Part shown: positions 17,673 to 26,701 of the stretch, piece after piece
Layout: each line of letters begins with the position of its first letter
How positions within the stretch are numbered: position 1 is the stretch's first letter
From: Variovorax sp. UMC13
GTDB lineage: Bacteria > Pseudomonadota > Gammaproteobacteria > Burkholderiales > Burkholderiaceae_C
DNA: 64,000 bases
Assembly: GCF_014170375.1 (NCBI RefSeq)
Contig: NZ_LZZW01000036.1
Location: forward strand, 310,001-374,000
Direction: 5' to 3'
The notes under the pieces: generated by a model
Databases searched by the model: none
The model's input: only the letters and a program-made list of their open reading frames with translations
What the model was told of the DNA's origin: nothing
Made by a program: the position numbers and the translations under genes

Positions 17673-20600
17673 TCAGCGCAGTTTGATCCATGTCAGTCGC
17701 CCGCCCTTGCCATTCGCTCCTGGATTGACCTGCGTGACGGACCCGACGCCGCTTACGGTTTGTGTAGCCAGATACTTCTTGGTATCCGTGCTGACGATCG
17801 AGGGCGAGCCTACGCCGCTCAGCCCAATACCGGCAACCACCAAACCGTTGGTGGTGATGACATTGTTGGTGGCGTCCCCGAAATAAGACGAGCGCGGTGC
17901 GCCGCCGGTTTCGGGCGCGATGGCCATGGTGAAGCCCGAGGCGGGTTGTGCATCGCAGGTCAGCGTCTGGGTGACGGCCGGCAGCGTCGTATTGACCAGG
18001 AACAGGCCATCCGAAATCACGGGGTTGTAGACGATCTGTTCGTTCGTGCCGGGCAGCACGAGCCGCCAGCCATAGTGCGGATTGTTCGTTGCGCCGCCAC
18101 TGCAGGTGGTCGAGCCTTTCCAGCACACGGCATTCTGGGTCACGGTCCGCACGCCCGAGATGTTGCCGTTGTTGTAGGCCAGCGTGGTTGCCGTCTGTGT
18201 CTGAAGGGTCGACGTGTTGACGGTCTGCGTGCCGGTCAGGCTGGTGTATTGGCTGCCGCTCTTAGCGTTCCAGGCCGTCATGTCCCAATCCCAGATGCCG
18301 TAGATCGCCTGTGCGCCGGTCGCGGGCGTTGCCGACGATGTCAGCGTCTGCGGCATGATCTGGCCGGTTCCGAAGCTCACCAGGATCCGCGGCGCGATGG
18401 ACGCGGCGATCGAAGAGGTCACCGTGACCCGTGTCGTGATCGGCTGCGATCCGGTCGCGAAGATCGGGGCGGCGCGAACGGCCCAGTTCGAAGCCGTGTT
18501 GCTCGTGAGGTCGAAACGCCAGACGTTCCCGAACACGTCGCCGGCATAGACGTAGTCCGTCACGTGGTCGTCGTCGAGGTCCGCCGATGTGACGTAGGCG
18601 ATGCCATTGCGCGCCGTGATGGTGCTGCCGGTGGTTCTCGGGCCGGAGCCGGTGCCGGCTTCGAGGAAGCGGAAGGTCTTGGCGCCGGTTGTCTGGTCCA
18701 CCGTCATGATGAACAGGCCAGCCTTGCCCGACTTGCTGTTCAAACCGTTGCCGAACAGGACGGCCCAATTGCCGTCGTGAAGGCGCCGGATGATGGGCGT
18801 GCCGTAGACGCTGCCCAGGCTGTCCTTGCACAGGGAACTTGAAGTGTCTCCCGTACAGCTCAGCGTGCTGGAGTTCCATTCGCCCAAGACCAGGTTGCTA
18901 GCATTCGTCTCGCTGAAGTTACCAGGGTTGGTGACGTCCAATGCGTAGAGCGTGCCGGTGGCGATCGAGGTCGCATCACCCACCACGCCGGTGGCATTGC
19001 CCCCGGCGCCCAGGCCTCCGACGATCCATGTGTGCCAAGCCCCGCCGTAGTAGAGGTCCCCCGTGCCAGGCGTGGCATCGACGAAGGCGTTGTGGCTGTA
19101 CTGCGGAGATGAATAGTCGAGCGCTGGCGTCGTGGATCGGATCGTGGTCAGCGCCGCATTCGGCATGTAGGCCAGCAGTTCACGCCCGTCGTTCGCCGCC
19201 GTCGTGTCGAAGGCGCCACCCGCGGTGTACGCCCCCGCGCGGAAGCCATGCAGCAGACCGTCGTTCGCACCCACGTAGACCACGTTGGTCCGCGTTGCGT
19301 TGGTGCTTGCAAAGGACGCATAGCTCGTACCGCCTTCGGGCATGGTCGCGGTCGGGAACAGGGCGTCGCTCCAAAGACCCTTGTAGGGCAGATTGGGTGC
19401 ACCCACCCACGTGGGGCTGGAGTTGACGATGTCGCCCAGCACGCTGTTGCGGACCCTGAAGGTGCCGGTGCCCGAGGTGGTCACTTCGTTGCTGCGGTCT
19501 CCCCGCAGGTACGACAGCCGGGAAGAGGTATCCAGCGCGGTCTTTTGTGCGGCCGTGAGCGAATCCCAGGCGAATGCCGTCCCTGCGCTGCCGCTCCAGG
19601 TCAGGATGTTTCGCTGCGCCGAAGCCTGTACGGTGTTGGACGAACCCGTTGCGGTGCAAGTCCCTCCGGTCAGCACGCAGCTGGCATCCCAGTTCGCCAC
19701 CGGGTTGATCGACACGGTCTTGGTGGTCGCGTCCTCGACTAGGTTCTGCGCCGTCATCTGGCCCCACCAGTTGGTGGGATGGTAGTAGGCCAGGTAGAGC
19801 TGCGTGCCGACCTGCACCTTGGCCGATTGCTGGATGTTGATGCCGGCGGAACTGGCCGACGCGTTGATCTGCGCCGCCTTGAAGCACATGATCTCGTGCA
19901 CGTTGCTGCCGCCGCCGGTACCGGAGCTGAATCCGAAGCGGAACTTGGAAGGCAACGGCCCGTTGGAGGCCGTGATCAGCTGGTTGGTGATCACCGGCGT
20001 CGTCGTGCCGCCGTTGATGCTGTAGGAAAGGCTGAGCAGGCCGTCCTGCGTTATCTTGAGGCCATAGGTGATGGGTGTTGCGGCTCCTCGCGTGGGATTC
20101 GATACCGCCTCTTGGCTATAGAGGGTCGAGCCACTGGGCAGATCGCTGTGGGCAATGTACGGGTAGGTCATCACATTGGTACTGGTCATCGCCGGTGCCA
20201 GCCGTCCCAGGATATCTCTCAATGTGTAGTTCCACAGCTTACCGGTGCGACACGTGTTCCCGACCGCCGCTTGCCTGTCCGAGTTGCTCAGGCTGGATGG
20301 GTAGTAGTTCGAGTAGTTCTGATTCAGCCAGTCCCAGGTGATATTGCCGGCGCCCCGCAAGGTCACGCGCCCGGCGCCCTGGCCTGGACCGCTCACCGTG
20401 TTGTCGCCCGGGTTGGAGAAGTTCCCGAACTCGTCGATGCCGAGGCCGATGTACGCGCCAAGCAAGCCGTTGTTCGTACCCTTGGTGTTGGCACAGCTGT
20501 ATCCCAAGCTACCGCCGAACGCGCCAATGGAAGTGTTCTGATCAACGGCTGTCACTTGATCTGCATTCACGAGAAAAAAGGCGATCCCGTCGGCGCCGGA

Positions 20601-21047
20601 CAGTTGACCCCGGTGATTCGTGTATGCGTTTCCGCCATAGGTCGCCGTCTGGAACGTGACCTCGAGGCCCTGGTTCGAAGGGAAGTCGAACTTCGAATAA
20701 ATGGCGCCTGTTTGGTCGTTGCCATTGGTGTTCTTTCCCGTATCACCGTTCGTCAGGCGCAATGCGCCCTGGCCAACCGGGTCGCCTGCGGACCCCAAGC
20801 GCCCGGTCACGCCGCCGACCTGCGTCTTGCCGCTGTAATAAGGCAGCCCCGCGCATTTGGGAATCGTCCCTGAACCGTCGCCCGCGGTGAGGCAGGCGCC
20901 GTTGAGGCTCTGCCATTGGTAAGACGAGGACCCGCCTGTGAGCGTGTCGCTGATGACGAGCTGCGCATGCGCGCCGATGGCCGTCAGGCTTAGCAGGGCC
21001 AGCGCGCACGCGGATCGGAGTGGTGTGGACGTCATAAGGGCTTTCAT
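17673..21047 (-). CDS. pilY1: PilY1/PilC-family pilus tip adhesin and assembly protein
   Basis: A 1124-residue secreted protein. A signal peptide of about 27 residues ends near GAHA before QLVISD. The N-terminal half is a variable adhesin-like region. The C-terminal half (from about residue 520) is the PilY1 seven-bladed propeller, with VYVGANDGLLHGFRAG, YALDVTNPG and the calcium site DLDDDHVTDYVYAGDVFGNV near residues 820-840. It promotes pilus extension and surface sensing at the tip. The ATG overlaps the pilX stop by one base (TGATG), so translation is probably coupled. Length is normal for the family. Confidence 0.94.
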   Translation of the reverse strand: MKALMTSTPLRSACALALLSLTAIGAHAQLVISDTLTGGSSSYQWQSLNGACLTAGDGSGTIPKCAGLPYYSGKTQVGGVTGRLGSAGDPVGQGALRLTNGDTGKNTNGNDQTGAIYSKFDFPSNQGLEVTFQTATYGGNAYTNHRGQLSGADGIAFFLVNADQVTAVDQNTSIGAFGGSLGYSCANTKGTNNGLLGAYIGLGIDEFGNFSNPGDNTVSGPGQGAGRVTLRGAGNITWDWLNQNYSNYYPSSLSNSDRQAAVGNTCRTGKLWNYTLRDILGRLAPAMTSTNVMTYPYIAHSDLPSGSTLYSQEAVSNPTRGAATPITYGLKITQDGLLSLSYSINGGTTTPVITNQLITASNGPLPSKFRFGFSSGTGGGSNVHEIMCFKAAQINASASSAGINIQQSAKVQVGTQLYLAYYHPTNWWGQMTAQNLVEDATTKTVSINPVANWDASCVLTGGTCTATGSSNTVQASAQRNILTWSGSAGTAFAWDSLTAAQKTALDTSSRLSYLRGDRSNEVTTSGTGTFRVRNSVLGDIVNSSPTWVGAPNLPYKGLWSDALFPTATMPEGGTSYASFASTNATRTNVVYVGANDGLLHGFRAGAYTAGGAFDTTAANDGRELLAYMPNAALTTIRSTTPALDYSSPQYSHNAFVDATPGTGDLYYGGAWHTWIVGGLGAGGNATGVVGDATSIATGTLYALDVTNPGNFSETNASNLVLGEWNSSTLSCTGDTSSSLCKDSLGSVYGTPIIRRLHDGNWAVLFGNGLNSKSGKAGLFIMTVDQTTGAKTFRFLEAGTGSGPRTTGSTITARNGIAYVTSADLDDDHVTDYVYAGDVFGNVWRFDLTSNTASNWAVRAAPIFATGSQPITTRVTVTSSIAASIAPRILVSFGTGQIMPQTLTSSATPATGAQAIYGIWDWDMTAWNAKSGSQYTSLTGTQTVNTSTLQTQTATTLAYNNGNISGVRTVTQNAVCWKGSTTCSGGATNNPHYGWRLVLPGTNEQIVYNPVISDGLFLVNTTLPAVTQTLTCDAQPASGFTMAIAPETGGAPRSSYFGDATNNVITTNGLVVAGIGLSGVGSPSIVSTDTKKYLATQTVSGVGSVTQVNPGANGKGGRLTWIKLR

Positions 21048-21634
21048 CAAGGTCCGCTCAGGTCTTTGGTCGCGTAGGTCATCGCGTAGGTGCTCTGAAC
21101 AACGCTGGCGCTGGTGGTGCTGCCGCCGTATCCCACGCCCGTGACCTGGTAGAGCATCGACTTGCCGTCGGGGCCGATGCCGAGGTAGGAGATGTAAAGG
21201 CTGGGGACGGTGGCGTAGTTGACGTCACCGACCACGCCGGACGTGGCCGTATTGAGGCCGCCGCCGCCTAGGACGGTCATGGTGGGTGGCTTGTATTCGA
21301 ACCGGTTGGCCCAGGGCAGCACCGCGGGCATACCAAGGGCGTTCGAACAGATCTTCATGTTTGCCTGGGTGTTGGCATTCACGACACCGGCGCAGGCCGA
21401 GCCGGTCCCTGTGTTGCCCTGATTGATCCACCACTCCGCGTAGCGCAGCGCACTGTCGGCGGCGAGCAGCGAGCGCTGTTTCTCGAGCGTGTTGCCGGTG
21501 ATCTTTTCCTGCAGCCCGAAGCTTCTGTACATGCTCACGGCGACCAGGGTGACGATGACCAGGATCAATAGGCTGGTGATCAGGGCGATGCCCTGCTGCG
21601 CAGTTCGGCCTTTCGAATGCGAACGGGGGAGCAT
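21047..21634 (-). CDS. pilX: Minor pilin assembly protein PilX
   Basis: A 195-residue protein with the PilX N-terminal signature QQGIALITSLLILVIVTLV followed by SMYRSFGLQEKITGNTLEK; the prepilin-like cleavage would fall after QQG. It belongs to the priming complex that starts pilus assembly with PilV, PilW and PilY1. It begins 8 bp after the pilW stop and ends in the one-base overlap with pilY1. The start MLPRSHSKGR was chosen as the first ATG after pilW. Confidence 0.92.
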   Translation of the reverse strand: MLPRSHSKGRTAQQGIALITSLLILVIVTLVAVSMYRSFGLQEKITGNTLEKQRSLLAADSALRYAEWWINQGNTGTGSACAGVVNANTQANMKICSNALGMPAVLPWANRFEYKPPTMTVLGGGGLNTATSGVVGDVNYATVPSLYISYLGIGPDGKSMLYQVTGVGYGGSTTSASVVQSTYAMTYATKDLSGP

Positions 21635-21642
21635 GAAGTGGT

Positions 21643-22419
21643 TCACCGGCGGTTCATCAGGTTGATAGTCTGGACGAGAGGCTGCGGCATGGTCACGGGC
21701 GCGCCGGGCTTGGATGCCGTCGTGTTCAGGAAGACGAGCTTGAGCTGGGCCGTGTACACGTTGGCCCACAGGCCGGCATCGGTGATCGCCGATGCGGGCA
21801 GGTAGGTATCGATCGCGTTGTTGACGTCGCCGTCGGTGTCGACGCCGTAGAGGATGCTCATCTTGTCGACATTGCCCGCCAGCGTCACCGGGCTGCCGGT
21901 GCCCACCGTGCAGGTGAGCTCGTTGTTGGCGTTGACGGCGAATCGGTTCGTGTAGATGGTCGTCGCGCCGGAAGTGTTGGTGGCGCCCTGGCAGTTCATC
22001 AGTCCGTCGTTGTTGGCGGTCTGGTAGCGTACGGTGACGGCGTCGCTGTTCGCAGCCCTGCCGCTGCCATTGCCGCTGCCGACGATGAACTGTCCGGCGG
22101 CGAAGACCGAGCTGCTGCCGTCGGCGCCGGTTACGGTCGCGGCCGGGAGCGCGGCGCTTTGCGTGTCGGTGCGCGGATTCACGAAGTAGCCGGCGGATTG
22201 GATGGTCGTGGTCATCATGGTGACGACCAGACGCTGGCTGTCTTGCAGATCGGTGAACTGGCCCTGCGTGTTGAAGGTGTTCTTCATGTTCAGATAAATG
22301 CTGAGCACCGCTCCCAGCACGAAGAGCGAGATCGCCAGGGCCACCATGAGTTCGATCAGGCCGAAACCGGCCTGCCGCATGCGCCGCCGGGGCTGCCGCG
22401 TTGTGGTGAAGGTGGTCAT
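21643..22419 (-). CDS. pilW: Minor pilin PilW
   Basis: A 258-residue minor pilin. An Arg-rich leader ends in QAG before FGLIELMVALAISLFVLGAVL, with Glu5. The following SIYLNMKNTFNTQGQFTDLQDSQR and LVVTMMTTTIQSAGYF are typical of the PilW family. The ATG overlaps the pilV stop by four bases (ATGA). It acts in the pilus priming complex at the inner membrane and tip. Confidence 0.92.
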   Translation of the reverse strand: MTTFTTTRQPRRRMRQAGFGLIELMVALAISLFVLGAVLSIYLNMKNTFNTQGQFTDLQDSQRLVVTMMTTTIQSAGYFVNPRTDTQSAALPAATVTGADGSSSVFAAGQFIVGSGNGSGRAANSDAVTVRYQTANNDGLMNCQGATNTSGATTIYTNRFAVNANNELTCTVGTGSPVTLAGNVDKMSILYGVDTDGDVNNAIDTYLPASAITDAGLWANVYTAQLKLVFLNTTASKPGAPVTMPQPLVQTINLMNRR

Positions 22420-22979
22420 GGTTCGATGTACAAGGTGAACGAGCGCGAACCGCCGGTGGCGGCGCTGTCCGATGCGGTAGCCCGGGTGGAGGCGACGTAG
22501 CGCTCTTTCCAGCGGATGGTCAGCACGCAACTCACCGGGACACTGGTCGATGTGCTGCAGCTGACGGTGGAGCTCGATGTCGGCAGGAGATTGGCCAGGT
22601 TGCTGGCCCATTGCTGCACGTCGCGCGCGGCCAGTTGCGCGGATGTGCAGGCAGCGGTGGCGGGCTTCGCCGTCGCTTCACAGGAGCCCACGGTGGCCGA
22701 AAGCACGCCGGTGGCATCGGTCACGGTCGACTGCGCCGTGCTGAAACTGGCGGGAGCCACGCCAGACGCCCAATAGGTCCTGTTGCCTTGCATGGCGGCC
22801 GCGAGGCTTGCGGCCTGCATCGAGACGATGGAGCGTGCGTTGGAGACTTGGGTGCTCGACAACGCCAATGCCTGCATCTTGGCGAAGCCGAAGATGCCAA
22901 TCGTGACCAGCAGGATGGCCACCAGGACTTCGAGGAGGGTGAAGCCGCGCTGGAACGACGGCGGGACCGGGCGCTTCAT
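22416..22979 (-). CDS. pilV: Minor pilin PilV
   Basis: A 187-residue minor pilin. The leader MKRPVPPSFQRG precedes FTLLEVLVAILLVTIGIFGFAKMQALAL, the PilV signature with Glu5. The C-terminal half has paired Cys (VGSCEATAKPATAACTS; VSCSTSTSVPVSC). Four-base ATGA overlaps join it to fimT upstream and pilW downstream. Confidence 0.93.
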   Translation of the reverse strand: MKRPVPPSFQRGFTLLEVLVAILLVTIGIFGFAKMQALALSSTQVSNARSIVSMQAASLAAAMQGNRTYWASGVAPASFSTAQSTVTDATGVLSATVGSCEATAKPATAACTSAQLAARDVQQWASNLANLLPTSSSTVSCSTSTSVPVSCVLTIRWKERYVASTRATASDSAATGGSRSFTLYIEP

Positions 22980-23584
22980 GTGCAATTGCTTCCGTTGGGC
23001 GAGACGACCTGTGGGCGACCGACGAGGCTCAGCGTCACGCAACGCGTGGTCTGCGCATTCGCCGGATTGGTGCGCATCGCCAGGGTGATCGTGCCCGTGA
23101 GACCCAGCGCAAAGCCGTCGCGGCTGTAGGTGATGGCCGCGATGCTGTTGCTTGCCACGAACGTGTCCGAACCGGGCCAAGGGGCTTGCCTGCGGAGAAG
23201 CGCCTCGGCCACCTTCGTCGCGTCGCGTGTCTTGCTGTTGTCGGGGTCGGCGAACACGATCCAGCCGGTACCCCAGGTGGTGGTGCCCAGGCAGGTGGAG
23301 CCGTCCGATGATGCGCAGATCGTGACAGGCAACCCCTGCTTGATCGCTTCCGCGCGCGCGAACTGGAGATCGCCGATGAAGGCATTGGTCTGGGTCGCCA
23401 AGCGGTTCCTCTGGATCAGCAGCGAGAACGAGGGGACCGCCACCACCATCAGGATGGCCACGATCGCCAGGACGACCATCAGTTCGATTGCGGTAAAACC
23501 TGTCACGGCCCCAGGCGCAGGCCTCCGGTCGAGCGGGGGCATGCGACCTGACGGAACGCGTGCAGGGTGTGGGGACTTTTTCAT
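22976..23584 (-). CDS. fimT: FimT/GspH-family pseudopilin, first gene of the minor-pilin operon
   Basis: A 202-residue pseudopilin. A long leader (33 residues, including MPPLDRRPAPGAVTG) precedes FTAIELMVVLAIVAILMVVAVPSF. Ala replaces the common Leu at mature position 3, but Glu5 is kept. The body has NAFIGDLQFARAEAIKQGLPVTIC, the GspH/FimT signature. FimT-type proteins are minor pilins, and some bind DNA for uptake. It is divergent from the pglL-like gene across 179 bp, which must hold both promoters. Confidence 0.92.
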   Translation of the reverse strand: MKKSPHPARVPSGRMPPLDRRPAPGAVTGFTAIELMVVLAIVAILMVVAVPSFSLLIQRNRLATQTNAFIGDLQFARAEAIKQGLPVTICASSDGSTCLGTTTWGTGWIVFADPDNSKTRDATKVAEALLRRQAPWPGSDTFVASNSIAAITYSRDGFALGLTGTITLAMRTNPANAQTTRCVTLSLVGRPQVVSPNGSNCT

Positions 23585-23763
23585 TAAGGGAGGCTGAGGG
23601 CCTGAATGCGGAAGAACTAATGCACGATGTTTTTCAAATGTAGCAATTTGTTCGTCGCCACTGTGCCGCCAAACGGGCGTTCGCGACGAACGGAAGGGGA
23701 CAGCCGCCCAATGGCGCAGCCGCACAACCCGAGCCGTGAATTTTTCACATTTCTGGGCGACTC

Positions 23764-25437
23764 ATGAGCTTTGACGTTCATGCGAGCCGTGAATTGCCGG
23801 GCGGGCTTGCATTCGCTCCGCTTGTCGCCTTCCCCTTCCTCTCCCCCCTCGTCGCCGGCCCCTCCGCCAACGTCTGGCAACTGCTCGTCAGCTGGCTGTG
23901 CGCGGCCTTGCTGTGGTGGCTGGGGCCGCGGGCCGTGCCGTCGCGTGGGGTCCTGCTGTGGCTGGGCGCGCTGGCCCTGGCGATCGTGCTGGGCCGGGGC
24001 CGCGACACGGGGCAGTTCCTGGGCGCCTGTGCCGCGATCGCGGTCGCTGCGATGGCCGCCTGCGTGGGCGCGGGCATCGCGCGGACGCCCGGATCCCCGG
24101 GCACGCGCGCCTTCGCCGTCGGCCTGCTGGCCGCGGGCCTGCTCAGCGCGCTGCTCGGCCTGTGCCAGTACTACGGCGCCGCCGCGGCGCTCGCGCCCTT
24201 CACCACCGCGCCCGAGGTCGGCCAGGCCTACGGCAACCTGCGCCAGCGCAACCAGTTCGCCACGCTGATCAGCATGGCGCTGGTGGCGGCGCTGTGGCTC
24301 CACGCGGGACTGGGCACCCGCGCCCGCCTGGCCTGGTTGGCGGGACTGGTGCTGTTGACCCTGGCCGCCGCCGCGTCCACTTCGCGCACCGGCTTGCTGC
24401 AATGGGCATCGATCAGCCTCCTGGCGGCGGCGCTGGCCTGGGGCGAGCGCCGCCGGAGCGCGCCGGGCACGCCCCTGCGCCTGCCGCATCCGGGGCTGCT
24501 GCTGGCGCTGATCCCGGCCTACTTCCTCGCCGCCTGGGCCCTGCCGATGCTGGCCGGGTCCGAGGTCGAAGGCATGCTCCAGCGCCTGCGCGACGGCGCG
24601 CCCGAGGGCAATGCCCGGCTGCTGCTGTGGCGCAACGTGCTCGAGCTGATCGCCGAGCATCCCTGGCGGGGCTGGGGTTGGGGCGAGCTGAGCTATGCGC
24701 ACTTCAGCCACCTGTACGCCGGGCCGCGCTTCATCGAGATCCTGGACAACGCCCACAACCTGCCGCTGCACCTGGCGGTCGAATTGGGCGTCCCGGCCGC
24801 GGTGCTGCTGTGCACCGGCTTCGCCGCGCTGGCGCTGGCCGCCCGGCCCTGGCGCGAGCGCGATCCGCAGCGGCTGCTGGCCTGGGGCGTGCTGGGCGCG
24901 ATCGTGCTGCACAGCCTGCTCGAGTACCCGCTCTGGTACGGGCCCTTCCAGCTGGTCTTCGGCCTGTGCCTGGGCCTGCTGTGGCCGGCGGCGGCTGCGG
25001 GCGCGCGCACGAAGGTGAGCGGGCCGCGCATCGGCGGGGCGCTGGCTGCGCTGCTGATCGCGGTGGTCGGCTACGCGGGCTGGGACTACCTGCGCATCAG
25101 CCAGATCTACGTCGCCCGCGCCGAGCGTCTGCCGCCCTGGCGCGACGACACGCTGGCCCGGCTGCAGGGTTCCTGGTTGTTCGCGGGCCAGGTGCGCTTC
25201 GCCGAGCTGTCGCTGATGCCCGTGACCCGGGCCGATGCGGCCCAGGTGAACGCGCTGGCGCAGCGCACGCTGCACTTCTCGCCCGAGCCGCGCGTGGTCG
25301 CCAAACTGATCGAAAGCGCCACGCTGATCGGGCGCGACGACCAAGCGCTCGCATGGGCCGCCCGCTTCAAGATCGCCTATTCGGAGGAATATGCCCGCTG
25401 GATGCGGGGGGAGCCGGTCGAAAAAGAGCTGGATTGA
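23764..25437 (+). CDS. pglL: PglL-family O-oligosaccharyltransferase (Wzy_C/O-antigen ligase fold)
   Basis: A 557-residue polytopic membrane protein with about 12 helices over residues 15-445. The periplasmic active-site loop has WRGWGWGELSYAHF and LDNAHNLPLHLAVELGVPAA, whose central His is the catalytic hallmark of O-antigen ligases and PglL/TfpO. A soluble C-terminal tail ending KIAYSEEYARWMRG resembles PglL rather than WaaL. Such enzymes move a lipid-linked glycan to Ser/Thr of pilin. The divergent minor-pilin operon and the Ser/Thr-rich major pilin support pilin as acceptor. A plain O-antigen ligase role is the alternative. Confidence 0.85.
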   Translation: MSFDVHASRELPGGLAFAPLVAFPFLSPLVAGPSANVWQLLVSWLCAALLWWLGPRAVPSRGVLLWLGALALAIVLGRGRDTGQFLGACAAIAVAAMAACVGAGIARTPGSPGTRAFAVGLLAAGLLSALLGLCQYYGAAAALAPFTTAPEVGQAYGNLRQRNQFATLISMALVAALWLHAGLGTRARLAWLAGLVLLTLAAAASTSRTGLLQWASISLLAAALAWGERRRSAPGTPLRLPHPGLLLALIPAYFLAAWALPMLAGSEVEGMLQRLRDGAPEGNARLLLWRNVLELIAEHPWRGWGWGELSYAHFSHLYAGPRFIEILDNAHNLPLHLAVELGVPAAVLLCTGFAALALAARPWRERDPQRLLAWGVLGAIVLHSLLEYPLWYGPFQLVFGLCLGLLWPAAAAGARTKVSGPRIGGALAALLIAVVGYAGWDYLRISQIYVARAERLPPWRDDTLARLQGSWLFAGQVRFAELSLMPVTRADAAQVNALAQRTLHFSPEPRVVAKLIESATLIGRDDQALAWAARFKIAYSEEYARWMRGEPVEKELD

Positions 25438-25519
25438 GGTTGCGAAATGTCACAGGTTCGCGACAATCGAGACCTTTGTTAAAACTTTGAACTTACTTTT
25501 GTCGGTTCATGAGAGGCCC

Positions 25520-26701
25520 ATGAGAATTCTGCGTGTCATTTCCAGCATGGACCCCGTGCACGGCGGTCCCTGCCAGGGAATCCGCAACATCGTGCCGGCG
25601 CTGACCGCGCTGGGCGTGCACAACGAGGTGCTGAGCTTCGACGCGCCCGACGCCGCCTTCCTGGGCCAGGACCCGTTCCCCGTCCACGCCATCGGCCCGG
25701 CACGCACGCCCTACGCCTACTGCCCGGCCCTGCGCCCCTGGCTGCTGCAGAACCTCGGGCGCTTCGACGTGGTGATCGCGCACGGCCTCTGGCTGCACAA
25801 CAACGCCGGCACCTGGGGCGCGCTGAAGGCGTACCGCCGGCAGACCGGCCAGCCCGGCCCGCGCTTCTGCGTCATGCCGCACGGCATGCTCGACCCCTAT
25901 TTCCAGCGCGCGCCCGAGCGCCGCTGGAAGGCGCTGCGCAACACCCTCGCCTGGACCTTGTTCGAAGGCGCAGCCATCCACGGCGCCGACGCGATCCTGT
26001 TCACCTGCGCCCAGGAACTGCTGCTGGCGCGCGAGCCCTTCTCGCCCTACCGCCCGAAGCGCGAGCTGGACGTGGGCTACGGCATCCAGGCGCCGCCGGC
26101 GCGCCACGAGGGCATGGCGGTGGCTTTCGCCGCCCGCTGCCCGGCGCTGGCAGGCAAGCCCTACCTGCTGTTCCTGAGCCGCGTGCACGAGAAGAAAGGC
26201 ACCGACCTGCTGCTGCGCGCCTGGCTCGCGCTGCGGCGCGAAGGCGCGGACCTGCCGGCGCTGGTCATCGCCGGGCCGGGCCTGGACAGCGAGCACGGGC
26301 GCGCCCTGCAGGCGATGGCCGCGGGCCAGCCCGACGTGCATTTCCCCGGCATGCTGCGCGGCGACGAGAAATGGGGCGCGCTCTACGGCTGCGAGGCCTT
26401 CGTGCTGCCCAGCCATCAGGAGAACTTCGGCATCTCGGTGGTCGAGGCCATGGCCTGCGGCCGGCCGGTGCTGATCAGCAACGAGGTCAACATCTGGCGC
26501 GAGTGCGAGGCGGGCGGCCTGGTCGAGGCCGACGACGAAGCCGGCGTGCTGCGCCTGCTCACGCGCTGGCTTGCGCTGTCGCCCACCGAGCGCGCGGCGC
26601 GCGGTGCCGCGGCCTACGCCGTCTACCGCCACAACTTCGAGGCCGACGAAGCGGCCCGGCGCCTGCTCGCGGCCTTGAAGACGATGCAGGCCGAAGCATG
26701 A
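25520..26701 (+). CDS. Glycosyltransferase, GT4-like
   Basis: A 393-residue GT-B fold enzyme. The N-terminal Rossmann domain begins MRILRVISSMDPVHGGPCQG. The C-terminal donor-binding domain contains LFLSRVHEKKGTDLLLRAWL, the Glu-rich site PSHQENFGISVVEAMACGRPVL and VNIWRECEAGG. The ATG follows GAGAGG by 4 bp. It overlaps the next glycosyltransferase by four bases (ATGA), so the two are cotranscribed. Donor and acceptor are unknown; the neighbouring pglL suggests assembly of an oligosaccharide for pilin or an exopolysaccharide. Confidence 0.9.
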   Translation: MRILRVISSMDPVHGGPCQGIRNIVPALTALGVHNEVLSFDAPDAAFLGQDPFPVHAIGPARTPYAYCPALRPWLLQNLGRFDVVIAHGLWLHNNAGTWGALKAYRRQTGQPGPRFCVMPHGMLDPYFQRAPERRWKALRNTLAWTLFEGAAIHGADAILFTCAQELLLAREPFSPYRPKRELDVGYGIQAPPARHEGMAVAFAARCPALAGKPYLLFLSRVHEKKGTDLLLRAWLALRREGADLPALVIAGPGLDSEHGRALQAMAAGQPDVHFPGMLRGDEKWGALYGCEAFVLPSHQENFGISVVEAMACGRPVLISNEVNIWRECEAGGLVEADDEAGVLRLLTRWLALSPTERAARGAAAYAVYRHNFEADEAARRLLAALKTMQAEA

